The notes: a model not told the origin generated them from the sequence alone. A DNA stretch of 64,000 nucleotides from Alviniconcha marisindica (GCA_018857735.1 JABMCL010002225.1:160001-224000), one strand, 5' to 3'; shown: positions 1 to 12,163, counted from the first letter of the stretch. A program made the numbers and translations.

Positions 1-42
1 TATTCACAGTCACTAGAGTGTAAAATCACCCTCTGTATAATA

Positions 43-152
43 TTACTGCTACTGCTACTACTGCTGCTGCTGCTGCTGCTGCTACTGCTCTGCCGCTGCT
101 ACTGCTGCTGCTGCTGCTGCTCCTCCTCCTCCTCCTCCTCCTCCTACTACTA

Positions 153-197
<45 letters not shown>

Positions 198-199
198 TA
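43..199. repeat. Compound triplet microsatellite (CTG/TCC/TAC)
   Basis: Runs of CTG/CTA, then TCC, then ACT triplets follow one another. Serine- and arginine-rich open frames across it are by-products of the triplet period. Confidence 0.95.
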
Positions 200-247
200 A
201 TGTATTCTTTTATGCACTAGTTCTCCAAATTGGAGTACATAGCCCAT

Positions 248-690
248 TACAAAATAACAACAACAAAAAACTAAAACAAACGTATCGTGCCAACTTTGTG
301 AAATTGTCCATTCCGCGATGAAATGGCAGACACCTTAACGGCCTGGTTCATGAAATGGGCAATTGCTTGCCTGATTCGTGGATTGGGTAGGTTTTGCCCA
401 AAATGCGCTTGCACGAGAGACTTCACCATACTTGGCAGTAAAAACAATACTAACACTGAGTTTGGGACTTATTCATACTTACGGCAAAGTAGTATATTTA
501 CTGCAACATTACAGGAGAATATGCCTCATGTGATTACACTTATTATGAAGATTAAAGTAAAAGTCCAAGGTTTTTAAGTATGCAAAATGACCATCGAAAT
601 GATTGACAAATGAGTCACTAGTTTCAGATTTCATGAAATAAAAATAAATAAATAAAGTTTAATTGGGTTTTTAATCGATTTTATTTTCTG
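248..690. other. Spacer, no gene recognised
   Basis: Short frames are open on both strands here (about 271-577), but they have no recognisable domain and no splice context. The part next to the promoter is AT-rich, with several AATAAA-like words near 640-655. I cannot exclude a very old transposon fragment. Confidence 0.5.
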
Positions 691-699
691 TGGGCTTTC

Positions 700-743
700 C
701 CGGAAGTGACGTCAGTCTGGGGAGTCAGTGCGGTTGCCATCTT
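700..743 (+). promoter_or_regulatory. ETS-CRE composite plus YY1 site, promoter of the THAP gene
   Basis: Positions 700-714 read CCGGAAGTGACGTCA, an ETS core fused to a full CRE palindrome. GCCATCTT at 736-743 matches a YY1 site on the opposite strand. Such compact ETS/CRE/YY1 modules are typical of TATA-less housekeeping promoters with starts close to the YY1 site. The first ATG of the THAP frame lies 50 bp downstream. Motif matches are seen directly; promoter activity is inferred. Confidence 0.6.
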
Positions 744-792
744 AGATTCTTCAGTAAACTGTGTATGCGTGTGGTCGACAAAAAAGTTAACT

Positions 793-1080
793 ATGCCGGC
801 CTACTGTGTTGCCGCGAACTGTAACAATTCGCAGACGACCCCAGGTATAACAATGCACGAGCTCCCGCGCAATCGACCCGCAGTGAGGCGAAAGTGGATT
901 AAATTTATACAATTCAAACGAGCTGACTTTCTTGCTGCGCCGCATCATGCCCATTTGTGTAGCGAGCACTTCAGTGAGTGCGATTTCGCAAACCCCATGG
1001 AATACCGCATGGGGTTTGCTTCGAAGCTGACACGATGTTCCGGTACTCTTTCAAAATCCTGCCTGACAGGCTCAAACTGA
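793..1080 (+). pseudogene. THAP-domain zinc-finger gene, frameshifted and truncated
   Basis: The frame gives 95 residues. Residues 1-79 are a nearly complete THAP (C2CH) DNA-binding domain: MPAYC start with C5 and C10, the conserved proline after the MHEL segment (P25), W35, and the C-x2-H pair C56/H59 followed by F60. The MGFASKL segment normally leads into the AVP-type box that closes the fold. In this frame it runs into unrelated residues and stops at 1080. The expected box (DVPVLF) is present in the next frame just after about 1034, again followed quickly by a stop. A one-base indel there, or an assembly error, would explain this. THAP proteins bind DNA as transcription factors or as relics of P-element/Kolobok-type transposases. 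No transposase core is seen nearby. The upstream promoter-like module suggests it was once expressed from its own start. Domain identity is sure; functional status is not. Confidence 0.75.
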
Positions 1081-1442
1081 TACGGCTGTATCCTTGTGGG
1101 TCTCTCGGGCAAAGTATCAGTTTCGTCTTCCGTCTTCGGAGCTCGAGTTGGCCATTTTGCAGCGACTCCCCAGAGTGACGTAGTAGGCATATGGTCACGT
1201 GATTTGGGCGTCATGGTGACGCTTTCGGTACGACAGAAAATGCCTTTTTTCGTGCATTTATAACCCTCAGATCACAGTTTCTTCTACATCATCGTTCTCA
1301 GCGAGCTTTAACGGAAATCGTGTCAAAAATCACCCCTAACCTTGGACTTGTCATTTAAGCATAGGTTTCTTGCCGAGAGGTACACTGTAAAACAATTTAT
1401 TCAGCAAGTTCACCAATAAATGGCTACAATTTAAAAAAAAAT
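1081..1442 (+). other. 3' flank of the THAP gene with E-box and poly(A) signal
   Basis: A palindromic TCACGTGA E-box lies at 1195-1202 and a YY1-like GCCATTTT at 1151-1158, which could be a second promoter on the opposite strand. AATAAA at 1415-1420 is followed by an A-rich tract at 1431-1441, so a transcript from the THAP promoter could end here. No coding sequence is recognised. Confidence 0.4.
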
Positions 1443-1584
1443 TGTTATAAGATGCAACTATAGTATTTTTCAATGTATTGTGTTTCAGTGTGTAAGTTTG
1501 AATAGCTGTGTAAGTTTGTACATAGGTACTTATACACGGTATCTACAGAGTAAGTTAGTTGACTTCCGGCATTACACCCTCTTT

Positions 1585-2730
<1,146 letters not shown>

Positions 2731-2808
2731 CTTTCCAACCACCCCCCCACCCCCACACACACTGGTGTGTGATCCAGAAAGACTGTTACTGTTGAGGCCG
2801 TCAGCTGG

Positions 2809-2850
2809 TGGTGGTGGTGGTGGTGGTGGTGGTTGTCGTCGTCGTCGTCA
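2809..2850. repeat. (GTG)n-(GTC)n triplet repeat
   Basis: About nine TGG/GTG units pass directly into GTC units. Confidence 0.95.
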
Positions 2851-3376
2851 TTTCGTCGCTCATACATTTTCAACAGACTCACCTAAGTTGGTCGGTACGT
2901 CATATGAATACACTGGCAAGCCAAGTGAAAAAGACTTCGACTGAAAGGAGTGTGTGGGCACGGAGGGGGCAGGAGAGCCACTTAACATGGGCGCTACGTG
3001 CTGGGTATTAAGGCATGGACAAGTTGCTACACGTTACACGTTCTGCTTACACCATACAACCATGAACCTGTTTAGTGTTTATCGAAACGACATACGTTCA
3101 TCTGGTCTTTTAGTGCATGTTTGGTTTTTCAGTGCTTCCATAATCCATGGAAGTCTGACATAGACTACAGCATCTTTGACGTGCGTATTTGATCTTGTTA
3201 TCTGGTTATAGTCTCATCCGACTTTTGTAGACTCTGAACAGAATACTGACTCCGGAGAAATTTCTGGACAAAGCCTGTTATGTCATGGTCACCCATCCGT
3301 GTGGTGACCACGCTCCACCGTGCTTGTTTTTCAATGCCACCGATTCTCCTGTGATTTGATTCCGTGCCCTCTTGTC

Positions 3377-3544
3377 TGTCCGAGTGGATTCGTGGTTATC
3401 TGTCCGAGTGGATTCGTGGTTATCTGTCCGAGTGGATACATGGTTATCTGTCCGAGTGGATTCGTGGTTATCTGTCCGAGTGGATTCATGGTTATCTGTC
3501 CGAGTGGATACATGGTTATCTGTCCGAGTGGAGTCATGGTTATA
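3377..3544. repeat. 24-bp minisatellite, 7 units
   Basis: Seven tandem 24-bp units share the core TGTCCGAGTGGA, with TTCGTGG/TACATGG/TTCATGG variants. Because 24 is a multiple of 3, frames stay open on both strands and encode an 8-residue repeat (for example CPSGFVVI). There is no other sign of coding. Confidence 0.95.
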
Positions 3545-4300
3545 CTGACGTGCATACTTTTAACACCAGCCAGGCCGTCGTCTGCTAATTCAAAAGCCAC
3601 TCAGCTGAAATGCCGAATGCTAAACAAATTTTCGCATACTAAGACAATACCTTTAAACACCAGTCTTGAGACAAGCCGTTGGCAAGACAGACGAAATGTT
3701 TTCATTGTCGGTTTCGTTAACTTGCAACGCACGTGCAGTTACAGTTAAAAATGTGAATCGCATAAAAACTATTTTGGCTGCGATAAATACTGCGCCTCTC
3801 CCCCCCTTTCGCCCCCTCACCCGTTTTTCTTTAGCTTTGTTTGTTGTTTACTCTCTCGAAATCTTTTTTGAAACTCTTTACTTTGTTGAAGTAATACAGT
3901 TTGGAAAATGTTACGACTTTAACGGAAAGTAAGTGGTCACTATCGCCCTTTACTCGGCTAACTTGTCAGCCATTAGCAAACGACAGCTCTGGGTGGGCAT
4001 GCGCACTAGAGACTTATTGAAATGGCATCTTCCCTGTTAACACGTGTGGCCCAGTCTAGCTGTACTGGATTGTAAGAGTAAGTAAGCTCTAAAGTTAGTT
4101 ATCTAACCAACAAAACAGAAAACTGCTGTCTGTCTTTGCCGAAGTGATAATTGGGGGGCAAATAAACTCTTAGAATTAATATCAGTCGGTAAATCTTACA
4201 AACACATAGGCGCCACTTCACTTTTGTTTAACCATACAGCAACACGTTAATATTGTGCCCCTGGCTTCTATTTATAGAGCTGTCGGAGGTACGTCACTGA
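3545..4300. other. Spacer, no gene recognised
   Basis: Unique-looking sequence. A GCATGCGCA word near 3998 resembles an NRF1 site, but no exon can be linked to it. Confidence 0.4.
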
Positions 4301-4309
4301 GTGGATGGA

Positions 4310-4585
4310 CACGTTAATTAGGGTAACGTCTTCCGGTGACTTTCTAGTCCCCGTGCCACTCCCGGGGAAAACTGAACTTACAAAGGCGCAGCAGTGAACT
4401 GGATAAAACTGGGCCGCGTGGTCCCGTCCTTCCAGCTAGGCCCATAGTTCACCAAGCTGGGGGAAGAAGCAGGCCAGTTGAACAATCCCATCTGACTCTC
4501 AGGAGATTAGAACCCACGACCTTTGGACCTGCCTTCCGCTTGGCGACGCGACACTGCTAACCACTACGCCACCACGAGCGGTACT
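4310..4585 (-). mobile_element. tRNA-derived SINE (family A), reverse orientation
   Basis: Read on the minus strand, a pol III A box (TGGCGTAGTGG, about 4562-4572) is followed by a B box like GGTTCTAATCT at about 4505-4515, the spacing of a tRNA head. The body continues with a segment about ACCACGCGGCC and TCCCCGGGAGTGGC. Both are shared with the second copy at 6654-7575. The 3' end is not sharply defined. Confidence 0.65.
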
Positions 4586-4750
4586 GTTGCCCAACCTCAC
4601 ACTCACGTGGCACAGTGGGCATGACTTAAGCTGCTGCTTCAGTTTCATCCGTTTCATGTACTTTATTTTTTGCTCCACAATTAGTTCCGATTAGCGAAGT
4701 TAAATAGTATTGTTCAAGTCTATGGCTACAATTATTAGTTCATAATCACG

Positions 4751-4790
4751 GTGTGTGTGTGTGTGTGTGTGTGGGGAGGGGGGGGGGGGA
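4751..4790. repeat. (TG)n-(G)n microsatellite
   Basis: About ten TG units run into an interrupted poly-G tract. Confidence 0.95.
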
Positions 4791-5300
4791 CTGATAATAA
4801 TAACTCTTTATAGCGCTATATATACCCTGTTAAACGAGCTCACGACTCTGTACAATATTACAAATTTAAAAAAATCATTAAAAAAATAAATACAACGAAC
4901 AGCAACCCTAAAATTACTTTTAAAAATTGAATTAACAGGAAGAACCAAAAAAATTATTTTTTAAATCCATCCGCAGAGCTAAAAATAAACCCGCAGTGAA
5001 ACCATCTCATTCAGCTATCCTTCATTCTGCGTCTGCAACGTGCAATCAACGATGGTCAAGGCGAAGAGACAGACACGTAGAGATCACGGATAGACGGCGA
5101 GGAAGAGGGTTGTTGAGCTTTAAAAGATGGCAAGGACGAGGAGAGGACGATTCTCAGTGGCAATAAATTCCGAATCGTGCACCAGCACTTTTCACGGGCT
5201 GACACGTGGAAGGGTGAGATGTTTTTGAGAGGAAGAAAGAAGAGCGTGTGTACGAGGACAGGCAGTGGGAGCGGTAAGGCGGCCAAATGCTGCACCATTA
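4783..5300 (-). mobile_element. 5'-truncated LINE 3' end with (ATT)n tail
   Basis: On the minus strand, degenerate frames near 5110-5200 resemble the C-terminus of a non-LTR reverse transcriptase (an LPLRI segment, then a SLPSFKAQ segment). These are followed by an AT-rich 3'UTR and an ATTATTATT tail at about 4790. The TATAGCGC word next to the tail recurs near other relics of this type. The reading is broken, so this is a dead fragment. Confidence 0.5.
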
Positions 5301-5676
5301 ACATAATGAGCTAATGTCGGTATGTAGATGATAACTACCATCTTATTAACACACAAAGGAGTTACATAAACTCCACCAGAGGTGTCCTCTTCTGCTGGAG
5401 TGTAAGTACCTTGTATTTACTCGCATGTCAGGTGAGAGTTTGCTGTTGTGTTTGTGTGACGTCTTTCGAACGGTAATTAACTCCCTTGTGTGTTGACTGA
5501 GCACGAGCGGCCTCATTCTGTTTCAGATTGTACCATCTGATTATTTTAATAATAATACTTTGATTTCTTGCACTTTCTGTATCTCTTGGATATACGCACG
5601 TTAATGGTCATAAGTAAAGAGTTTCTTGGCGACTAATCCAACTAAATATGTTTTTGGGTGTCAGTATACATGTTTC

Positions 5677-5680
<4 letters not shown>
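5301..5680. other. Spacer, no gene recognised
   Basis: I see nothing supportable here. Confidence 0.4.
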
Positions 5681-5720
<40 letters not shown>

Positions 5721-5750
5721 ATTGTTGGGAGGGGGGGGGGGGGGGGGGGG
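5681..5750. repeat. (TG)n followed by a long poly-G run
   Basis: About 20 TG units, a 10-bp linker, then more than 20 nearly uninterrupted G. Confidence 0.97.
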
Positions 5751-6135
5751 GATAACACAAAGGGTCTCCATTCAGGCCTTTTGGCAAACTCTAAATGTCA
5801 AAAACATAATTTCAACATTTCTGAATCACGAAGATGCCCAGTTTCGTTCCAGCAGGGCGTAAAGGGCTTTGGGAACCAGTCCACCACTGGCGTCATTCTA
5901 AAATGTTACTACAAATGTAATGTGAAAGATGATTTATAAAGCGTTTACAACTAACCTGAGCCCAAAGCGCACAATACAAAAACAGTAGGTACACACAAAT
6001 ATATACAGAATCAAGAGCATGATGAAATACTGCTAAGTGCATAAACAAACACCCTACAGCACTTCATTTCCAAGGACTAGTTGTTAGACAGGTCTAAATG
6101 AACCTAAACTACAATCCCTGGAAAATAAAGTTTTC

Positions 6136-6383
<248 letters not shown>

Positions 6384-6653
6384 CTGGATGGCTGAATGAA
6401 TCGTCAGAAAGGTTGAAGATACGTCGAACTGAGCATCAGATGAGAAACTAATTAGTAAAAAACGATATGAACTGATTACTTAGTTATCCAGCTAATGATT
6501 TATATGATAATAAAAACAATTGAAACTGACAGACAAAATAAAGAGGTTTTTTGTTTGTTTGTTGCGATTGTTTATTTTTGGGGACGGTTGGGGATACAGG
6601 TGTGTGTGGGTGGGTTGGGGGAGGGAGGGTTCCTAGCACTACGCTTTCACCAC

Positions 6654-7575
6654 TAGGTGGCGTAGTGGTTGGTGTTGCAGAAGGTGAAGATTGGAAGGTT
6701 AAAGGGTTCTAATCTCGTCATAGTCATCTGCGATTATTTAGCTTATAGGCTTATGCCCTGACTGAGCTTAGAGTGCAACAGGCCCAGTTGTTAGGTTGGG
6801 ACTGAGCTTAGAGTGCAACAGGCCCAGTTGTTGGAACTGAGCTTAGAGTGCACCAGGCCCAGTTGTTAGGTTGGGACTGAGCTTAGAGTGCACCAGGCCC
6901 AGTTGTTAGGTTGGGACTGAGCTTAGAGTGCAACAGGCCCAGTTGTTAGGTTGGGACTGAGCTTAGAGTGCAACAGGCCCAGTTGTTAGGACTGAGCTTA
7001 GAATGCACCAGGCCCAGTTGTTAGGTTGGGACTGAGCTTAGAGTGCAACAGGCCCAGTTGTTAGGTTGGGACTGAGTTTAGAGTGCACCAGGCCCAGTTG
7101 TTAGGTTGGGACTGAGCTTAGAGTGCACCAGGCCCAGTTGTTATGTTGGGATTGAGCTTAGAGTGCAACAGGCCCAGTTGTTAGGTTGGACTGAGCTTAG
7201 AGTGCACCAGGCCCAGTTGTTAGGTTGGGACTGAGCTTAGAGTGCACCAGGCCTAATTGTTAGGTTGGGACTGAGCTTAGAGTGCACCAGGCCCAATTGT
7301 TAGGTTGGGACTGAGCTTAGAGTGCACCAGGCCCAGTTGTTAGGTTGGGACTGAGCTTAGAGTGCACCAGGCCCAGTTGTTAGGTTGGGACTGAGTTTAG
7401 AGTGCACCAGGCCCAGTTGTTAGGTTGGGATCACACGGCCTAGCCTCACCCACTAGTGAGGGAATGATGCTGCTTGAGGTGACGTCTCTCTGAACCCGTA
7501 ACGTCACCCTCCCCGGGAGTGGCCTGAACAAGGTAGTGGCGGGTGTTGCCTTAGTTGAAAACTTCACAAACATGG
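6654..7575 (+). mobile_element. tRNA-derived SINE (family A) with internal VNTR
   Basis: The tRNA-like head (A box TGGCGTAGTGG at about 6658-6668; B-box-like GGTTCTAATCT near 6708) matches the minus-strand SINE at 4310-4585. The shared tail begins at 7430 (TCACACGGCC, then CTCCCCGGGAGTGGC near 7508-7522). Between head and tail the element contains 670 bp of tandem 40-bp units. The segment just before the tail aligns with the corresponding body part of the other copy. The repeat is therefore an expanded piece of the SINE itself and not an unrelated insertion. Confidence 0.65.
6761..7430 (+). repeat. 40-bp minisatellite, about 17 units
   Basis: Units share ACTGAGCTTAGAGTGCACCA then GGCCCAGTTGTTAGGTTGGG. 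Most are 40 bp; shorter variants near 6830 and 6990 lack the GGTTGGG part. C/A and C/T variants are interspersed among units. Confidence 0.95.
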
Positions 7576-7794
7576 CACTCATGTCGCAGTTTCCGGAACT
7601 GCTTTAACGTCGGGTTAATTCTGACAGAAAAAGTGATCTGCTGCCCTGTCAAGCAGGCCTAGTCTTAAATCAAAACTGGACCGCCATATCGTCATCAGCT
7701 GTCACCCTTACCATCATCTGTCACAGCATAGATAAAATTGTCTCGCTCGGCTTGTCCCGCCTTAGCTTGGGCTGTCACAACACACTGACACCAG
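7576..7794. other. Spacer, no gene recognised
   Basis: No repeat or coding signal that I can support. Confidence 0.4.
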
Positions 7795-7990
7795 CAGGAA
7801 CACCAAGGCTACATTAAAGTGTTATGCTCTGCTCTGCAAGGACAGGCTCCTTGCACAACAGTATCCACCCTCCAGAAATGGAGATCATTCCTCCGAAGAC
7901 GGCGTGGGGCTGCCCATGTGGCGGGGTAATAAAAAAGAAAAAGAAAAGCGGTCACATACACAATCCTCTTCCCCTGTAAAATCAGGGTCA
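7795..7990 (+). mobile_element. SINE 3' portion (family B)
   Basis: This copy contains ATCCACCCTCCAGAAA, then CCGAAGACGG, GGCTGCCCATGTGGCGGGGT and a CGGTCACATACAC segment. The same blocks occur at 20755-20850 and, more diverged, within the SINE at 29232-29545. The tRNA-like head is not evident here. Confidence 0.5.
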
Positions 7991-8254
7991 CAGGCTGTAG
8001 GGTGAAAGGTGGGAACGCTACAACAACAGCAATAGTCTCGGCTTCACTGGCGTATACGTAGCTGACGTAGCTATGTCGTCTCCTTGCTGAACTGGACCCT
8101 CGCCGAGTCTCTCAATCTGGCGCGGAGACATAATTACAGAGAATTGCAGTCAGCAGATAGAGGACCGTAGCCGGTGGTTTCTGCGTGAACTGAATCAGAA
8201 CAGGCATACCCAAACTGACACTACCGAATTTGCTGGACCAAATAAAAGGTAGAG

Positions 8255-8400
8255 CTCCTTCCTGGGATGTGGGTTTGACATATTAGGGAAAAAATGTGCC
8301 CAAAGCCAAAGCAGGGGTAAATTTTATTTTACGTCCCAAAAACCTAAGGCTCATTGGGAGGGAAAAGCCCAGGACGGCCACCTCGACTTTCACTGACCAG
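8255..8400 (-). mobile_element. Dispersed repeat (family C), reverse copy
   Basis: On the minus strand it reads GTCGAGGTGGCCGTCCTGGG, followed by CCAATGAGCC and TTTTTGGGACGTAAAAT. Related copies lie at 22455-22680 (+) and 40605-40685 (+). A CCCTAATATGTCAA block accompanies this copy and the 22.5-kb copy. It is probably a SINE or a LINE 3' end; the class is not certain. Confidence 0.5.
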
Positions 8401-8466
8401 CCCCGAACTTGACCCCAAACTTTTGGGGCCTTTGTTTACGCCACGAAGCGAGGTGGCTTATTGGGG

Positions 8467-8491
8467 AAAAGGGGGGGGGGGGGGGGGGGGA
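8467..8491. repeat. Poly-G run
   Basis: About 24 consecutive G. Confidence 0.97.
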
Positions 8492-8499
8492 AGGGGACG

Positions 8500-9132
8500 A
8501 AAGTGAAGGCTCGACCCGGATACGCCCGAAAAAAACGGAAGCCGTGGACCGCCGCCAGAACAAGGAAATGTTGGCGGTGTCCCTTTGCCATTCCCCCGAC
8601 TAGTGCACTGCGCAATTGCTGTTTCAACTGCCGTGCTTGGGCAGAGTCACAAGGACAAGGACCGTTGCACCAACGAGCATGGACTGTAGATATAGGTCCA
8701 TGAACTGACGTCTCATCCTGAGGACCTCTCGGAGCAGTGGGCCAGGTGTGATGCTGCCTGGACAGACCTTGGTCACAGTCGTAGCGGAGGGTGGGAGTCG
8801 GGTCCAAAAATGTAGGACTGAGCCAGCTGGTAACCCCGCCGCTGAAGCCTGCATGGGTGCTAAAATACAAAAAACAAACACCGAAACAAACATACAGATA
8901 CTTAAATGAATAAGGAAAGACGCCAGGAAGAACTGTGAACATCTGTATCATTATTGCTGCTGTAGGTGAACATAAGGTGAGCGTACTCAGATTGCGACAT
9001 GTCTCCTCTCCAACATAGTGGGGCTTTCAAGCCTCGCTTTCCGGCACCCTTCCTCCAAACTCTGCTAGCATTGGTTACGCCACATAAGGGCCACTCTTTA
9101 TCTCCGTCCACGCGTCCTAGTAGTGACTAAAA
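8500..9132. other. Spacer, no gene recognised
   Basis: Open frames up to 171 codons occur on the minus strand at 8436-8951, but they run into the poly-G tract and the family C repeat and show no domain. I do not call a gene. Confidence 0.45.
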
Positions 9133-9955
9133 CTGTGGAAGCGACACAGCGCCCTAGCGCGCGCGTAAACATGAGACGCAACTGCCCTGGGTAAAAAAAA
9201 TATGTTTTTTTTAACCCAAAAACAGAAGTTCCGTCTCGATTCAGACGATTTGGGTTTTATTTGTGGAGGCGTAAACAACGTGGTCAGTTATAAAAGAAAC
9301 GTCTGATATAATTTGAGTTGTCTGTTACAGACTTACTGCCATATGATCATCATCGAAAAACTGTTCGCTAGCCGCTGACAGTTTTTTGAGCCGCTGACAG
9401 TTTTTCGAAACACGTGTTTGTCGCGACAAAAGTATGCTTGTACTGACAAAAGTATGCTTGTTGCGACAAAAGTTTTATCGCGACAAAATCATGTTTGTCG
9501 TGACAAAAATATTTTTGTCGCGACAAAATTTTTGTCACGACAAATATTTGTCGCAACAAACATAATTTTGTCGCGACAAAACTTTTGCCGCGACAAGCAT
9601 ACTTTTGTCGCAACAAACATGTGTTTGTCGCGACAAAAGTTTTGCCGCGACAAACATAATTTTGTCGCGACAAGCATACTTTTGGCGCGACAAAAGATGT
9701 TTTGTCGTGACAAAGCTTTTGTCTCGACAAAAATGGTACTTGTGGCAGTGATACTAATAAGTCTGTGAAAGCAACATAGCGTCGAAGCACGCACCATTAC
9801 ACGTGATGTGCGTCCGCCCCAGTAAAAAAAATCCCTTTCGATTGAACCGACTCTTTTTGCTATCATTTGCGATGGCGTAAACAACGTCGGCAGTTTTAAA
9901 AGAAACACTTGATATAATCTGAATTCAAGTTGTTTGTACTGCCATTTGAGCACTA
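9133..9955 (+). repeat. Imperfect ~606-bp direct duplication around a palindrome array
   Basis: Two diverged copies (about 9133-9345 and 9757-9955) share a run of GTAAAAAAAAT, GGCGTAAACAACGT, a CAGTTxxAAAAGAAAC block and TGATATAAT, in the same order. The shared word GGCGTAAACAACGT starts at 9268 and 9874. The CTGACAGTT-type word after the first copy (about 9362-9405) has a diverged counterpart at about 9970-9990. Confidence 0.65.
9417..9731. repeat. Array of 17 short palindromes (TTGTCGCGACAA)
   Basis: Seventeen copies of TTGTCGCGACAA or one/two-base variants are spaced on average 19 bp apart from 9417 to 9719. Spacers are 3-8 bp and themselves recurrent (CATAAT, AGTATGC). Frames open on both strands (RQK and FVATK repeats) follow from the palindromic period. 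The unit could act as a protein-binding site or form hairpins. No known family is recognised. Confidence 0.9.
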
Positions 9956-10214
9956 ACAAAAAAAAAACCTGTCAGTTAGCTGATAGTTTGGAAGACCTTT
10001 GACGTAATTAGTTATGGCAGTTTATTTGAACACTCGTCGAGCGCCTCATCTCGCCGAGATGAACCCTAAGCGCTTCACAATGGCGCTGTACTCTGCTTCT
10101 AAGCAGACCCACTGCGCTCTAGTCGGATTCGATTCTCAGTGAGTGACTGTAGCTTTACACAACGCATTTTGAACATCCACCGTGAAGTGTGTGTGTGTGA
10201 GTGGGTGGGGGGGT

Positions 10215-10218
<4 letters not shown>

Positions 10219-10303
<85 letters not shown>
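10219..10303. repeat. (GA)n microsatellite
   Basis: About 42 GA units after a GGGTGGGTGA lead-in. Confidence 0.97.
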
Positions 10304-10306
<3 letters not shown>

Positions 10307-10551
10307 CAACAACAAAATAATTGTTTTTTTTAAACCGCTGCTCTTCTGTGAAGGTGCACCCAGTCCAGTCAGCTAGTTCTGCCTTCAATGGGTACATTTT
10401 CTTTCTTTTTTCATCATTTGTTGCGAAAGTTTGTATGGAAAATTTTAATTGGCTTTAAAGCGGTTGTCACTCAGATTACTGTATTGTGTATATCCCCTCC
10501 ATTTTCTTTTGTAAACTCACCATTTCACTTGACTGTTGTGGCGCGCCGACC

Positions 10552-10943
<392 letters not shown>

Positions 10944-11020
10944 AACTGAGTTTTCATCCCGGAAATCCGGTTACAGGCCGGTACTGTGGCGGCAGTGGTG
11001 GAGGGGTTAGACTAACCGCG

Positions 11021-11166
11021 GACGATGGTTGTGGCGGCACAGTCAGTGATTGAGGAGAACGATGGTAGTGGCACAGTCATTGATTGAGGAGAACGATGGC
11101 AGTGGCACAGTCAGTCAGTGATTGAGGAGAACGATGGTAGTGGCACAGTCAGTGATTGAGGAGAGG
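11021..11166 (+). repeat. 34-bp minisatellite, block 1 (about 4 units)
   Basis: Units contain GTGGCACAGTCAGTGATTGA then GGAGAACGATGGTA. The same unit forms block 2 at 11797-11993. Confidence 0.9.
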
Positions 11167-11169
11167 AAT

Positions 11170-11600
11170 GTGCGACGGCATTATTTCTTTGTTCTCTCAG
11201 TGTCTGTCACTCTGTTTTTCTAAGCCTTATGACTGAGTACAGTTACCTCTCAGAGTGAGACCGCGAGCGCCACTGACACGGCAGAAATTGGAGCACTTCA
11301 AGCGGCATACCGTACTCATCAGTGTGGCAGCTGCTGGAACCGCCAATCCCTCGGCTGCAAAGACCACAAGACTGATGCATGCATACAAGCCGCAAAACAC
11401 ATATGAGAAGCATATATCAGTAGATCAAAGAAATAAATCCATCGTACTGTAAGCGGCCTATCAGATAAATCGATCCAGTCAGTCTGCTGTAAAAAAAATT
11501 CAGTTAATTTATGATGTTGATGACGATGAGATGGGACTGATGAAGGGAGAGGGTAGCCCGATGTCTGATTTTCGCCCACACTACGCCGGGGATATCCGCT
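11170..11600. other. Segment between two minisatellite blocks
   Basis: Unique-looking sequence with no gene that I can support. Confidence 0.4.
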
Positions 11601-11650
11601 GCAAAAAAAAAAAAAAAAAAAAATGAAGGGGGGGGGGGGGGGGGGGGGGA
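11601..11650. repeat. Poly-A then poly-G
   Basis: About 20 A, TGAA, then more than 20 G. Confidence 0.97.
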
Positions 11651-11796
11651 CATTTACTAACCCTGAAATGTAGACGAAATATAGATGAAAATGGTTCATC
11701 TCAGTGCCAGCTGCGTCATTCGCATCTCTTCGGTTTTGTTTAAAATCAGTCATTAAGTTTTTCAAACAAGATTTGTTGCGCGGCATTTTCAATTTA

Positions 11797-11993
11797 GATC
11801 AGTGAGGAGAACGATGGTAGTGGCACAGTCAGTGATTGAGGAGAACGATGGTAGTGGCACAGTCAGTGATTGAGGAGAACGATGGTAGTGGCACAGTCAG
11901 TGATTGAGGAGAACGATGGTAGTGGCACAGTCAGTGATTGACTGAGGAGAACGATGGTAGTGGCACAGTCAGTGATTGAGGAGAACGATGGTA
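11797..11993 (+). repeat. 34-bp minisatellite, block 2 (about 6 units)
   Basis: Same unit and orientation as block 1. One unit carries an extra GACT. The sequence after the last unit turns into ACGGTATTG. Confidence 0.9.
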
Positions 11994-12163
11994 CGGTATT
12001 GTTTACCACCGGGGAATTGCTTCGTGGTCAGTCAACTGCCCCGTCTCTGACTTGACCCAAAGTTTATCAACAGATGTGTAGTCTGAAACAAGAATGTCAC
12101 GAAAACGACATAGCCTCAACCAAAAACTGACACATAAGTGGCTTAGCTCTCCATCTCATTTTT

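Noticed and set aside
271..577. Small frames on both strands near the left edge
   Set aside because: No recognisable domain, no splice or promoter context, overlapping on opposite strands.
3331..3748. Open frames encoding a CPSGFVVI-type 8-residue repeat
   Set aside because: The 24-bp minisatellite keeps frames open; nothing outside the array looks coding.
6654..6730. True tRNA gene at the A/B-box regions (also 4505-4585, 29232-29310, 32888-32970)
   Set aside because: No cloverleaf with paired acceptor stem could be made, and sequences continue into repeated SINE bodies.
8436..8951. 171-codon minus-strand frame
   Set aside because: It runs through a poly-G tract and lies next to a dispersed repeat; composition is not protein-like and no motif is visible.
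9368..9959. Open frames with RQK and FVATK repeats on both strands across the palindrome array
   Set aside because: The palindromic unit forces similar peptides on both strands; no start context, splice site or flanking coding sequence.
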